From Myrica gale (taxonomy: Eukaryota > Streptophyta > Magnoliopsida > Fagales > Myricaceae), in contig OZ005620.1 of NCBI GenBank assembly GCA_963930655.1, positions 1,689,001-1,753,000 of the forward strand: a stretch of DNA of 64,000 nt, in the 5' to 3' direction. A program made the translations under genes and the position numbers. The notes under the pieces were generated by a model. It was not told the origin of the DNA and searched no databases. It saw only the letters and a list, made by a program, of their open reading frames with translations. Position 1 is the first letter of the stretch. The number at the start of each line of letters is the position of its first letter. Positions 36,441 to 47,300 of this stretch are shown here, piece by piece.

Positions 36441-37737
36441 AACTCAATTAAATATAAATCAATCAATCAATCAGAGGATGGGACTGACAATTTCATGGGC
36501 AGTGGGGAGACTGGGGACCTACCATTTCTTGTTCCTATTTTGTTTTTATGCTTTTTCTTCTAAGCTGTTCATATATTTTTATAACATAATTATCCAATCA
36601 CTTCCTCCCATGGAATTTGCATAGTAAGACTAACATTTTATGTCTGTTTTATTAAGTTTAACGATGTAATTTTACTATACAATTAGCTCGATGATCATAT
36701 AATTAAAAATAATATAGAGGTTAGTGCAACCGTTATAAACTAGAAATCAATGGGCCGCGCAATTGTCACGTCATATTATACCTAATCTAAAATACCACTG
36801 GTCACGCATGAAATATACCACAATAGATAACATATTAAATGTTACAGTTAATTAAATGATGAGAGTTATAATACTCCTATGAAACATGTAACATTTTATT
36901 ATTGTACTTTAAATGAAAGAAATCCCAAGAAGAGTAAAATAATCAACCGTGGGTAAAATCGTATAATACGTACATTAAAGATGGTGATTAACTTTGTCTT
37001 TGAATATTGGTATTCTTTTTCTTTAATTCCTAGACCTGCACAATTTGTTTTGATCATTAAAGATGTCATTAGGTGAACATATCGGAAGAGGGCGTGGCTG
37101 ATTTCGTGAAGTTTGTAAATACACGTACGAACACAATTCGTGCACACATGCCTATCAATGAACAGAGAGTTTAGCCCGTTGTTTTTGGTGTCGGAGGACA
37201 TTGAGAAGTGCTAAACGACAACGGATTGGCAGAGAAAGAACGAAAAGACCTTCTGGCCTTCAGTAAACAAAACCACGACAGTGGCCTAGGCCTAACCTTG
37301 GTTTGGCGGCGAGAATCTGAATGTCAACAGATTGGAGATATTTTTGTGTCGATAAAGCGAGTAAACGATCTATCGTGTCGTTTAGGTGTAGATTTGGTAT
37401 GCGTCCTCGAATATGTAAATAAATAGCAACCCAAACGCCTGCTTAATTTTTCCTTTTAAAATTCTTTTGCTTGCTCTGGTGGGATTGCAATATTGCTTGT
37501 TAAGTTGCTTAATTAATATGTAATAATAATAAAGTTAATTTAAAAATTATTTTTCTCGGCAATCATTTAATTTTTTTGTGACATAATTTGTTTAATTTAC
37601 ATATTTCAATACCTCCTTTTAAAGTTCAATGACCGCCTAGTGGGATCCCTCATGCAATTTTTTTTTCTTATTCTGACTCTCCTCATGCACTTTGCATTTG
37701 CCCTATTAATAACACATTAACCTAACATAATTGGAGT
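36441..37737. other. Intergenic stretch, no gene recognised
   Basis: AT-rich. Open frames of up to about 112 codons here have no recognisable domain. Confidence 0.4.
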
Positions 37738-38532
37738 TTTAGGCGAAATCTCAAAATAGGGTCTTATAAAATATTAATAAAAATTAGTTAAAACGTATTT
37801 TTTGAACTTTTTGAGATGCAAAATTACTTATCAAAGTTTTATATTCTAAATTTGTTAATATATCATTTTCAATTGATAAAATGACCAATCTATTTAATCT
37901 TTTTTGCGTCATAGTTGATCTTAAGTAAGATTTTATTAATTTTAGTTTTGAAAAACTTCTTTTTGCATAAGCAAAGTTACAAGTATTGTTAATAATATTC
38001 TATAAGCAATATTTGCAATTGAAAAATAGTCTAATCTTTTTAAATAGTTTAATGTTTCAATTGTAGTATAAGTCTCTATTTTTAAAATATCTTTTAACAA
38101 TTTCAATTCTGAAAATAAATCTAAATAGATTTAATAGGTATCTTTTTAAAATAAAAATTAATGAACTAGATTTTATAGGGTTGATGATGCTTTAATGAAG
38201 GAGATTTTAAATGATTGATTTTATTGAATTCCGTTTGAATCAATTTCTATTTAATATCTTGAAATAGAGATGTTATAGTGTTGATCAATGAAAGAGACTT
38301 TTTAAGAGTTAATGATTACTTAAATCAAGTAGATTTAATAAGTCTCTTTGAAGAGTTTACTTATATTGTGGAGATTTACTAGGCCTTTATATAGAATACA
38401 AATTAATTAACTAAATTTCTATACAAGTAGTTTTAAAGTTAAATTTTTGAAGCCTTTCATTAATATTTTTTAAATATACCTATTAAAGAAAAATTTTAAT
38501 TGAGGGCTTCCCTATTTTGAGAGCCTTAGTTA
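37738..38532 (-). mobile_element. Decayed hAT element, copy 2
   Basis: The ends are imperfect inverted repeats: left AGGCGAAATCTCAAAATAGG, right reversed AAGGCTCTCAAAATAGGG. It contains the transposase remnant listed separately. The left and right ends match those of the copy at 12023-13138, so the two belong to one family. Confidence 0.65.
37790..38130 (-). pseudogene. hAT transposase C-terminal remnant (zf-MYM/TTF type)
   Basis: Minus-strand translation gives ELKLLKDILKIETYTTIETL, then after a frameshift TFAYAKRSFSKLKLIKSYLR and STMTQKRLNRLVILSIENDI, ending LISNFASQKVQKI. This is the conserved hAT C-terminal dimerisation domain, whose family hallmark is ERSFSKLK...STM. At least one shift and the lack of N-terminal BED/TTF and catalytic parts make it non-functional. 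Confidence 0.85.
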
Positions 38533-38959
38533 ACTGTCTACTCTGCCTATAACTGGAACCGACCCTAATTACTATGAGACTTCCAAAAGTATGTTTTTTT
38601 TTTTTCTGAGTGACTTCCAAAAATATGTATTACTTTGATCAAAGACTTTCATCCACCGGAAAACAATTGAGGCTCCTTCGCATTGTTTTACTATGAAATT
38701 CCCAGAATTAGCAGCAAGTCATGTGAAGTCCCTCCATGCCTACATTTTTTTTAATCGAAGATTGATCCTAAAGTATTACTTTATTTGCAATGTGTCCCAA
38801 AATTACTATCTTTGAAAGTTGACAACTTCAAACTACTATATATACATATATATATATGATGTCTTAAATCAAGATCTAAGCTTTTCAATTATACCACGTT
38901 CGTATATAGAAACTATCATATCATCTATTATTTTTAATCTCATATATGATACTTTGAAG

Positions 38960-39290
38960 ATATGGTTAAATACACTTTACCCTCTTATATTTGGAGACAT
39001 TTACATATTACACCCCAATATATTATTTTTGAGGTATTAGACCCATAAAATTATACATTTTTTCAATTTAGATCTTGTACCGTAATTAGGTGTCAATTTA
39101 GACTAACACTAAGTAAGATGTGTAAATATACCTAAAGATAAGGAAGACAACTACTCTACATGATCCAAATCAAATAAATGTGTAACTTTGTGTCTAATGT
39201 CTCAAAAATAATAAACCGATGTGCAATATATAAATACTTAAAAAATAAAGGAGACAAAATATATTTAACCCTCAAAGATATATTACAAAT
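38960..39290. mobile_element. Foldback MITE
   Basis: The left arm (GGTTAAATACACTTTACCCT, later TTATTTTTGAGGTATTAGAC) and the reversed right arm (GGTTAAATATATTTTGTCTC, later TTATTTTTGAGACATTAGAC) pair over about 120 bp. The centre lies near 39115. Confidence 0.65.
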
Positions 39291-39509
39291 GAGGTGATAG
39301 TTTTATTAATTTTGTAAAATATATTTTATATTTAACTAAATAGGATAAATATAAATTTAGTCTATATATAATTTATGTGAAAACATATAAATTCATAAGG
39401 AAAATAAAAAAAATTACTCCCAAAATCCCGTCCACTAAGAAGCTCACGAGGCCATATTGCGTCTAGAAACGAGTTTAGCAGCGTTTGAACACTCTAAATT
39501 TTTTACTTA

Positions 39510-40020
39510 ATAAAAAAAATAAATACACTTTAGAGATTATGTACACGATGTATCTTTTTTGAAATATTAAATCCATAAAATTAAACATTTTTTTAATTTG
39601 ATTTATTTTTGAGAATATTTACATAATACATATAGGCTGCGTTTGTCACTAAAATTTTACCTAAAATTTTATCTCTCTCCTAATAAAATACTCCAATATA
39701 ATCTCTCTCTCTTCCATCAAAAAATATAAAAAATTACAAAAACTATAAAATATTACCTCTCTCTTCACTTTTTCACTAAACCCAATACCAACACTAAACC
39801 CAATACCAAAAATTTTACCACACAAACCCACCCATAGTCTTATTTATCTTTGAAAGTATTTACACATTACACCTATATTTTAACAAAATTCATCTAAATT
39901 GACAGATAATTTTAGTACGAGTTTTAAATTAAAAAAATATGTAAATTAAATAATACAATGTCTAAAGAATAATATATCACGATACAATAATAAAGAAGGC
40001 AAAATATATTTTACCCATAA
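39510..40020. mobile_element. Decayed foldback MITE split by another MITE
   Basis: The flanks carry blocks of the 38960 element (ATTAAATCCATAAAATTAAA, TATTTACACATTACACC, GGCAAAATATATTTTACCC). They are interrupted at 39635-39834 by a family-A MITE. Boundaries are rough. Confidence 0.45.
39635..39834 (+). mobile_element. Small MITE, family A, copy 3
   Basis: It begins GGCTGCGTTTGTC and ends ACACAAACCCACCCA with TA on both sides. Internal blocks match the copies at 13136 and 30539. A short internal duplication of the ACTAAACCCAATACC block is seen near 39774-39803. Confidence 0.75.
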
Positions 40021-40454
40021 AATAATTATAAAATAATCTTTATTTTCGTCTGTCAAATTTTCTCTCCCTTAATTTTTTTTACTACCTCCCTGAATCTAAA
40101 ATTGGCAAACACCCCAAAATTTTAAACATTTTTTCCAGAACATTTTCAGAAATTAAGAAAATGGTTTCCGAAACCTTTTTTTCCCGACATCTTGAGAAAT
40201 TAAGCATAGTCGGAAGCAATGCAACTCGGAAAGAAACATCCAATTTCGGCATCAAGGATCAGTTTGTAAAAGAAAGTAAAAAAATAAAAATAAAAGTTTC
40301 AGATAATTATAGAGCTTAGAGAACACGAATCGGGAGACAAGCTCAGAAATTGAAATAAGAGAATTTCCTCTTAAGGCTCAAGTCGCAGTGAGATAAAAAT
40401 TGACAACAGGGGAAGTATTGGGACCAAAATCTGATTACATCTTCGCAACACAGG

Positions 40455-40721
40455 CTAAAATCTGATGGTGCTGGGACCCCAGCAGCCCAGGTCCATGACT
40501 TTTCTAGCTGAGTCCTCCTTCGTCCGCCTCAACTTATTGGAAATGGCAGAAGAAGACGGACCCGAGAGTTTCTTGGTCTGGTAATAGGATCTGAGATTGT
40601 TCTTGGCGTGCTGTTGCGTCGACCTTATGACGTAGTTCCACCTGCAGACTCCTTGGTCTTTCAGGGTCTCCACGGCTGCGATGCTTGCCGCCACAACCCA
40701 AGCTCTGCAAGCTGAACTCAT
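40455..40721 (-). CDS. Wound-induced protein family (DUF3774)
   Basis: A single exon of 88 aa. The start MSSACRAWVVAASIAAVETL, the block DQGVCRWNYVIRSTQQHAKN and the end KVMDLGCWGPSTIRF are the hallmarks of the small plant wound-induced family (DUF3774), including the usual length near 90 aa and the conserved CWGP. The N-terminal 15-20 residues are hydrophobic and could be a targeting segment. Family members rise after wounding or hypoxia in Arabidopsis, and their biochemical role is unknown. A TATA-like CCTTTATAAGG lies about 80 bp upstream on this strand. Confidence 0.92.
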   Translation of the reverse strand: MSSACRAWVVAASIAAVETLKDQGVCRWNYVIRSTQQHAKNNLRSYYQTKKLSGPSSSAISNKLRRTKEDSARKVMDLGCWGPSTIRF

Positions 40722-40797
40722 ATTGATGGTTATGAAAACTAGAGGTCTGAGAAATTGAACTCTAATGGTGTTGGGAGAAGATGGGAAGGAGGGCGTT

Positions 40798-40808
40798 CCT
40801 TATAAAGG
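40798..40808 (-). promoter_or_regulatory. TATA box of the wound-induced gene
   Basis: CCTTTATAAGG on the minus strand lies 77-87 bp upstream of the start codon at 40721. Confidence 0.6.
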
Positions 40809-41029
40809 AAGGGTATTTTGAAAGCGGTAAACCTGGGGAGAAGCGAAGCCGAAAACCACAGGCAGACCCATGGAAAGCGACCCTCGCACTTTGTTTATTC
40901 CCTAATCCCTGGTCAAGTGGGCGATTTGCCAGCAAAACTATGTGCTTGGCGGTGAGCTTAGATTCGGAACGCGGAACTCGTGGAAATGTGACTATTTCTG
41001 AATGATACGCTTGCCGGAAGAAACGACGG

Positions 41030-41186
41030 TGGTTTTGTTTTTGTAAAATTTCAGTGTTACAATTTAGTGCAAAGAGTGAGAAGGGTTAATTTTTTATATT
41101 TTTTAGTAAAATATAATGATTTAATAGAAAAGAGATTATATTATAATATTTTATTATATTAAAATTTTAACATACAAATGCATACT
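41030..41186 (-). mobile_element. Small MITE, family A, copy 4 (reverse)
   Basis: Read on the minus strand it contains TTAAAATTTTAATATAATAA, ATAATATAATCTCT and AAAAAATATAAAAAATTA, the order seen in the other family-A copies. The terminal repeats are degraded. Confidence 0.6.
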
Positions 41187-41246
41187 ACATTTATTAAGTG
41201 CAATTAAATCTACAGTACGATACAGTTGGACACGTAAAGGATATTA

Positions 41247-41428
41247 AGAGTCCGTTTGCCAACTAAAATTTTATAAAATTTTTCATCTTCTCGCAATAAA
41301 ATATTACAATATAATCTCTCTATTCCATCAGATCATAACTTTTCACTGTAAAAAATATAAAAAATTACCTCTTTTTTCACTTTTTCACTAAACTCAATAT
41401 CAAAAATTTTACAACACAAACACACCCT
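41247..41428 (+). mobile_element. Small MITE, family A, copy 5
   Basis: It begins near AGTCCGTTTGCC and ends CAAACACACCCT. It shares ATATTACAATATAATCTCTC and AAAAAATATAAAAAATTACC with the other copies. Confidence 0.75.
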
Positions 41429-41762
41429 AAAATCATTTAGGTCAATTGTTCTTGTAAGTTTAGCGTCACGGTCCCATCAGATTGACTTCACTTCGAAGTG
41501 TCTACTTTCCGTGTGCGTCCATCAGTTTTTCTTCTTTGGTTTTAGAAAAATAATAATAAAAAAGTTCTCTCAGATGTTGTATTTCATTTACACTTATTTA
41601 AAAAATCACATATTTAAAGTTAATAATTTTATTATCGAGAATTTAGTGGAAATTCATAGTACCATGGCAAGAGATGAGACGCATACGGCATACTCGCATA
41701 GAGGAGACATCCCACTTCCCGCCTACACGAGTTAATTGGAATGCCCTTTTCTGTCTGACTCT

Positions 41763-41856
41763 AGCTGAATTATTTATATGAATTTTAAATTCAGATTTTA
41801 AAATTATCAAGCTGAATTACTTATATGAATTTTAAATTCAGATTTTAAAATGATCA
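41763..41856. repeat. 47-bp tandem duplication
   Basis: AGCTGAATTA followed by TTATATGAATTTTAAATTCA occurs twice, at 41763-41809 and 41810-41856, with about two differences. Confidence 0.85.
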
Positions 41857-42149
41857 TATCAGAAAGCGTGATTTTAAAGAATAATCTTTTTTAACTAAGG
41901 GTCAGATTTGTTCGGTATAAACAATTACGCAACGAATTTATCTGATAACATGAGAGTTAAATAAAATGCTTCAAGAGTTCTATTAATTTTTTTTTGTTTC
42001 TTTGTGGAGCCGCGCCAGCGTGTAAAGTAAATTTTGAAATAATTTTTATAAAAATTGATAATTTCGTCACTTGATTTATAATAGGCTGATAAAATAATTA
42101 TTAAATTTATTTATTTATTATTTTTTAGTTACATATTCGTGTGACAATA

Positions 42150-42790
42150 TAATCATTCCATAAGAATATCTGACGAAAATTATGGACACGTCAACATTTA
42201 AACAACTAAGCGTCCCCTTCATCAAAATACAGCGTCAATGAACCACGTCAGCTGCTCATTAAACAAAAGGCTGTGTTTTATCATTTAAGTTAAAGATAAA
42301 TGCAAAACCAGTCCATGTGCTATACGAAAAAATGATTTAGTCCCCGTGATATGAAAAATATAAATTTAGTACATGTGATTTCAAAAAGTGATAAAATCAA
42401 CTCCTGATGGAGGACCAACGACAAACGAAAATAGAATCACAAGAACTAAATTTATATTTTTCATATCACGAACACTAAATCGATTTTTACATATAACACA
42501 ATGACCAATTTTGCATTTATCCCTTTAAGTTAAAACCGTACCCCATGTTAAAACGACACACCTCATTCGCCCTCCTCCCTCTCCAAGCGAAACACACCGT
42601 TTAACTTGCTCCAACAGAACCTAAAATAAATCGACCAAAATTTCTCCTTTTTTTGTAAACCCTAGACGAAGAGAAATATTAGAAGCCTCTCTTCGCACTA
42701 TCAACGAGGGGAACGAGCAGCACGATGTCAACAATATTCGAAGGAAGGTCAGGAATTTCTGCTTCTCTTTACCCTTGATTCAATTTATAC
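42150..42790 (+). repeat. Left arm of large inverted duplication
   Basis: The sequence matches the reverse complement of 43850-44226 at roughly 90 percent by eye over its inner 250 bp. Shared landmarks in order are CAATGAACCACGTC, TTTAAGTTAAA, CCTCCCTCTCCAAG, AAACACACCGTTTAACTTG, AATAAATCGACCAAAATTTC, GTAAACCCTAGACGAAGAGA, GGGGAACGAGCAGCACGAT and GAAGGAAGGTCA. The AAACCCTA telo-box at 42657-42664 followed by a short leader-like exon and a GGTCA donor-like site looks like the 5' end of a gene. The arm is interrupted by a MITE at 42295-42523. Confidence 0.85.
42284..42534. mobile_element. Foldback MITE with 11-bp target duplication
   Basis: The body at 42295-42523 has inverted arms of about 100 bp: GATAAATGCAAAACCAGTCC pairs with the reversed right end GGATAAATGCAAAATTGGTC. 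It is flanked by TTTAAGTTAAA at 42284-42294 and 42524-42534. The opposite arm of the large inverted duplication holds one uninterrupted TTTAAGTTAAA at the matching place, so the target duplication is confirmed within this window. A 9-11 bp duplication suggests a Mutator-like MITE. Confidence 0.85.
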
Positions 42791-43849
42791 TGATCGAGAT
42801 AAAAGCCGAACACATATTGATCATGTCTCGTTGCTATAAAGAAAAATCATAATAAGATATTTGTCCATGGCAAAATATGTTTGTATCTTTGTCCAAAACA
42901 GAGATATAAATAGATACTAACCATCACCAAATCCAAAACAAGGTATCAAATTGTCTCCGTCGAAAGGATACAAAGTGCGACCAATTATCCAAATTGCTTG
43001 CTCATATGGATTAGGTGTGCTTCCGATTGCATGAAGACTTTTCATGTGGAACGAATACTTGCCTACATCCATTATCCATTAAATGTGACTTTTATATCCA
43101 TGTAAAAAATAATTATCATATAAAGCTACTCTATTTCATACTTTTAAAAATAATCATCTTTCCACTCATTGCTCTTTGTGAAGTCGATACCAAGTATCAG
43201 GTTTGATGATTTCAGGCCAGCTTTTCTTAATGCAAAGATAACCTGGAAAAAATAAATGCATTATTAGAACAACATCACAATGAAGTGCATTGGCATCGGC
43301 AATTTTGCAGGGCAGACATTACAGAGAGTTCAGAGGACAAAATGAAGCACAATATCTGCAAAATTATAATAAGAAGAAATGACTCTACTTGCATGATTAT
43401 GTTCAATAAGGGAGGTTGAATCCTTCAACTACGGAATAACCTACACTTCATACTTCCAAGCATAACGTACAATTCAACTACATGACGACTCAAACTAACT
43501 AAAAAGCCTTACCCAAAAAGGCAGGATCATTTCTCCCACCAAGAACATCCTAAGGTAAAAACAGAGCACATAGTATCAATAATCACATTCCTGGGTCTTT
43601 TTCCATTTTGACTTTAAGACCTGAATTTCTAATTTGTATTATTGAGACCCTAGTTCTAGGAGATCTATATATCAAGACCCCCATTTCATTTAAGTTAGTT
43701 CAACAAATTCAATTATAAGAACCTTGGTTCTGCATATATCGAAGCCGAATAGAATTTTGAAACATATAGAAGTTGAAAAATACAAGGATAATCGAGCACC
43801 ACAAATAAAGCACCAAAATAGGGAGAGATTCTGGCATAAAAGCAGAAAT
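42791..43849. other. Spacer between the arms of the inverted duplication
   Basis: About 1.06 kb of AT-rich DNA lies between the two arms. No conserved domain or RNA was recognised. Fragments of the gene whose 5' ends the arms resemble may lie here, but I could not identify one. Confidence 0.4.
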
Positions 43850-44226
43850 TGAATCAAGGCTAAAGAGAAGCAGAAATTCATGACCTTCCTTCAGATCTTG
43901 TTGAAATCGTGCTGCTCGTTCCCCTCGTCGATAGTGCGAAGAGAGGCTCCTGCTATTTCTCTTCGTCTAGGGTTTACAAAAAAGGGAGAAATTTTGGTCG
44001 ATTTATTGTAGGGTTATGTTGGATCAAGTTAAACGGTGTGTTTCCCTTGGAGAGGGAGGACGACGAATGAGGTGTGTTGTGTGTCCGTTTAGCACGGGGC
44101 AGAGTTTAACTTAAAGGACAAAACGCAGAGTTTTGTTTAATGGGACGTGGTTCATTGAGGCTGCGTTTTCTTGAATGAGACGCTGACGTATTTAAGAGAT
44201 GACGTGATTATGGATTCTGTTAGGCA
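43850..44226 (-). repeat. Right arm of large inverted duplication
   Basis: Reverse-complement partner of 42150-42790, without the MITE. Its outer edge is about 120 bp upstream of the RFC2 start, so it probably overlaps the RFC2 promoter. On the minus strand it carries the telo-box GTAAACCCTAG and the leader-like stretch that points away from RFC2. Confidence 0.85.
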
Positions 44227-44348
44227 CATATATGACATCACACACGTATGGCATAAAAGTGAAAAAAATAAAACCTAAATCAAAGGGGTTTTGCTGCCGA
44301 GGCTTTATATCACAGCAGCTCATTTGCGAGCTCTCTCGTACGGAAACA

Positions 44349-47300
44349 ATGGCTGCCTCGTCGTCGTCTGGCGTTACCAGTTCCGACTACGACATGCCGT
44401 GGGTTGAGAAGTACCGGCCCAACAAGGTCGCTGACATCGTGGGCAACGAGGACGCCGTGTCCAGGCTCCAAGTCATCGCTCGCGACGGCAACATGCCCAA
44501 CCTCATCTTAGCCGTACGTAACTTTAACCTTGATCACTCGCTCAGCCATTAGATACCTGACGGTAATGCGGGTATGAAATTTCTGTATAAATTCGTTTAT
44601 GCTGCTTTGTCAGTTAATAAAACCCTAATGTCAGTGGCAGCTTCGTCTTCCGTCCCTACCGATAGGCCTTGAGCATGTTTTATTTGGAATTTTAGGTGGT
44701 TCCCGGAGAAAGATAGCGAAGACTGTTATTCCTAATCAAAATTTCATCTTTCGACAATATGTCATTCTTTGCTCCAAAATGCAGAGAGACGGAGGGAGAA
44801 ATTTCTGAAACCTATCATTTGCCTAGTTTTCCTGTTATAGTTCCTAGGGAGAAGAGACGCAAATGGTAATCCTTTCGTCCCACTAGAAAGTTGCCCTTCT
44901 CTACAAGGGGCTCATGTACTCCACGACTTTCTTATGTAATGGGGTCCCAATGATTGAATTTAGCTGCCAAACCCGACCTAGAACCTACTATTGGAAATAC
45001 TGCTAAAGTCGGCACTTTTATCAGCAACTTGTTGGGAAAAGCGTCACGAAAATTCAAAGAAAAGGAACACCAGATTTACGTGGTTCAGCCCCAATCCGGC
45101 CTACGTCCACCCCAGAGCAATTTTATTAAGAAAGCCTAAGAAAATTACTCTGCCCGCCCCAATACAATAGTCACACCACCCTCTTTCTCTTCCTCTCTCT
45201 CTGCCCAATGCACACGCTCTCACGTGCTCACGTGCCTCTTCTCTATAACATAAGCCTCTTATTTATAGGGAAAAATACAAAGAGAAAACCTTAAGAGAAT
45301 CCTAGATAAACTAGAAGTAGAGAGCAAGTAGACTTCCACAATAAGTCTACTTCTATTCTAAGTCTATCTCTTATGGGTGTGGACCCCAACAAATCTCCCC
45401 CTCCATAACCATAAGAGAAGAATTTGTTCCTGACATCTTTCGGTTGAGTGCTACCCGGGTTTTCAACAGTAGAAACTTCTTGCAACTTGGTGTCTGTTGC
45501 TCCCCTTGCTCACCACCCCTTGCAACCTTATTCTACTGGCACTCCAACCTCGTCCTTGTCACCAGACGACCACACTCTCATCCGAGTGTCCTGCACCCCC
45601 GCATAGGGTGCCCGCATCCCCTGCTTGTACAGCCGGACCCATGAAGAACAGTAGCTTCCCCTGCTCTTGCATCTCCTCCAGCTGGTACCAAGCACCTTCG
45701 TTTTCTAGACGAAGTCAACAATCAACCGGCCTATAACCTTCCGGTTGATCTTCTTCCACTTTGCCTCGTCAATCCCCTCCGGTTTCTTTCCCTTGTTCTC
45801 CAATGGATCATACATATCCTTCCCATAAAGAATATTCTCCATTTGTGGCTTCCAGTTCATGTAGTTTGCAGCAGTCAATATCATCAAACCGGTAATCATA
45901 CTCTCCGCCATCTTATTTCACATTGATCGAAGCCGAATTTCACAATTCTGACTGCACCAATGGATCCGGGATGACCTAAAACCTTAGGAACCGGTCTGAC
46001 CTGCTCGAAAACCGGCCTAAAAGCCCCTGAACCGGCCAAACAACCACACTGAACAAATAAAAACCGGAATATTCCTCAGGAATATTCTCTGATGACGTGG
46101 CACGCCGACCCTGATCCCCCTGCTGACGTGGCAATGCTGACGTGGCGGATGACGTGGCACTGCCGACTCAGATCTCCTGGGACCCACTGCTGACGTGGCG
46201 ATGACGTGGATGCTGACGTCACAGGACACGTGGCAGGCTCTTGTCGCTGGCGCGTGTGGCGCGTGGAGAGAGTGAAGCCCACTCGCCCTTCTCTGTTCGG
46301 CGCGTGTGACGCGTTGCGGCGCCTTTTCTTCTTCCTGCGGCGCGTGGAGGCGCGTCCCGGCGGTTCTGACGACTCGGTTTCGACCAACGGCTTCGTCTCG
46401 ATCTCCTCTGCAGGCTGATGTTCTCCAATCTCAGATCGGACCACTTTGAAAGTTTCGGACTTTCTCCGCTTCTCCCGAAAAACTACTCCGGCTCCTCGAA
46501 CCAGGCTCCGATACCACTTGTTGGGAAAAGCGTCACGAAAATTCAAAGAAAAGGAACACCAGATTTACGTGGTTCGGCCCCAATCCGGCCTACGTCCACC
46601 CAGAGCAATTTTATTAAGAAAGCCTAAGAAAATTACTTTGCCCGCCCCAATACAATAGTCATACCACCCTCTTTCTCTTCCTCTCTCTCTGCCCAATGCA
46701 CACGCTCTCACGTGCTCACGTGCCTCTTCTCTATAACATAAGCCTCTTATTTATAGAGAAAAATACAAAGAGAAAACTTTAAGAGAATCCTAGATAAACT
46801 AGAAGTAGGGAGCAAGTAGACTTCCACAATAAGTCTACTTCTATTATAAGTCTATCTCTTATGGGTGTGGACCCCAACACAACTCACTCTCTTGAGAATT
46901 GCGTTGCTCCCGGAAATAGCACGAGGATTCCTGTTAGGAACCCACTACAACTGCCTTCTCATAAAGGCTCTCCGGCAAGAGATTAACCAGAAATTGAGTG
47001 ATTCATGCTGCTGGCCGCCCACCGTTTTCCTGTCCCATTTTCCATGGAAGTACCATATTTTCCCGGAAGGAAATAAGGTGAAAAATCATGGTCAAGTTTT
47101 TTTTAGTTGCGTGTGCGTTTGTTTGTTTGCTTGTTTTTGTTCTGTTCTTATGTGTGTAAGTGTGGTTAATGTGCAACATTGTATGGTGTATTAGACTCAG
47201 TTGAGGGATCCTCACGTATTTGGGTGTGGGTTGCGTTTGATGGCAAGAAAATGGATCTGATTTTTTACTTGTCTCAGTACAAAATTTGATGAGTTCTCTC

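Larger units (their letters stand above)
45030..46879 (-). mobile_element. Non-autonomous Copia-like LTR retrotransposon in RFC2 intron 1
   Basis: LTRs at 45030-45391 and 46519-46879 begin TGTTGGGAAAAGC and end GGACCCCAACA. They differ by about seven substitutions and one single-base gap over 362 bp (by eye). The element is flanked by an exact 5-bp duplication CAACT (45025-45029 and 46880-46884). Next to the right LTR, the minus strand reads TGGTATCGGAGCC, a tRNA-iMet primer-binding site. Next to the left LTR it reads GGAGGGGGAGATTT, a polypurine tract. So the element runs on the minus strand, opposite to RFC2. The internal region is only 1.13 kb, with a partial gag and no protease, integrase or RT, so it must have moved in trans. 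Confidence 0.92.

Noticed and set aside
46076..46546. 156-codon open frame on the minus strand
   Set aside because: It crosses the LTR and the ACGT-rich leader of the retroelement; its Arg-rich translation follows from GC-rich repeats, not a conserved protein.
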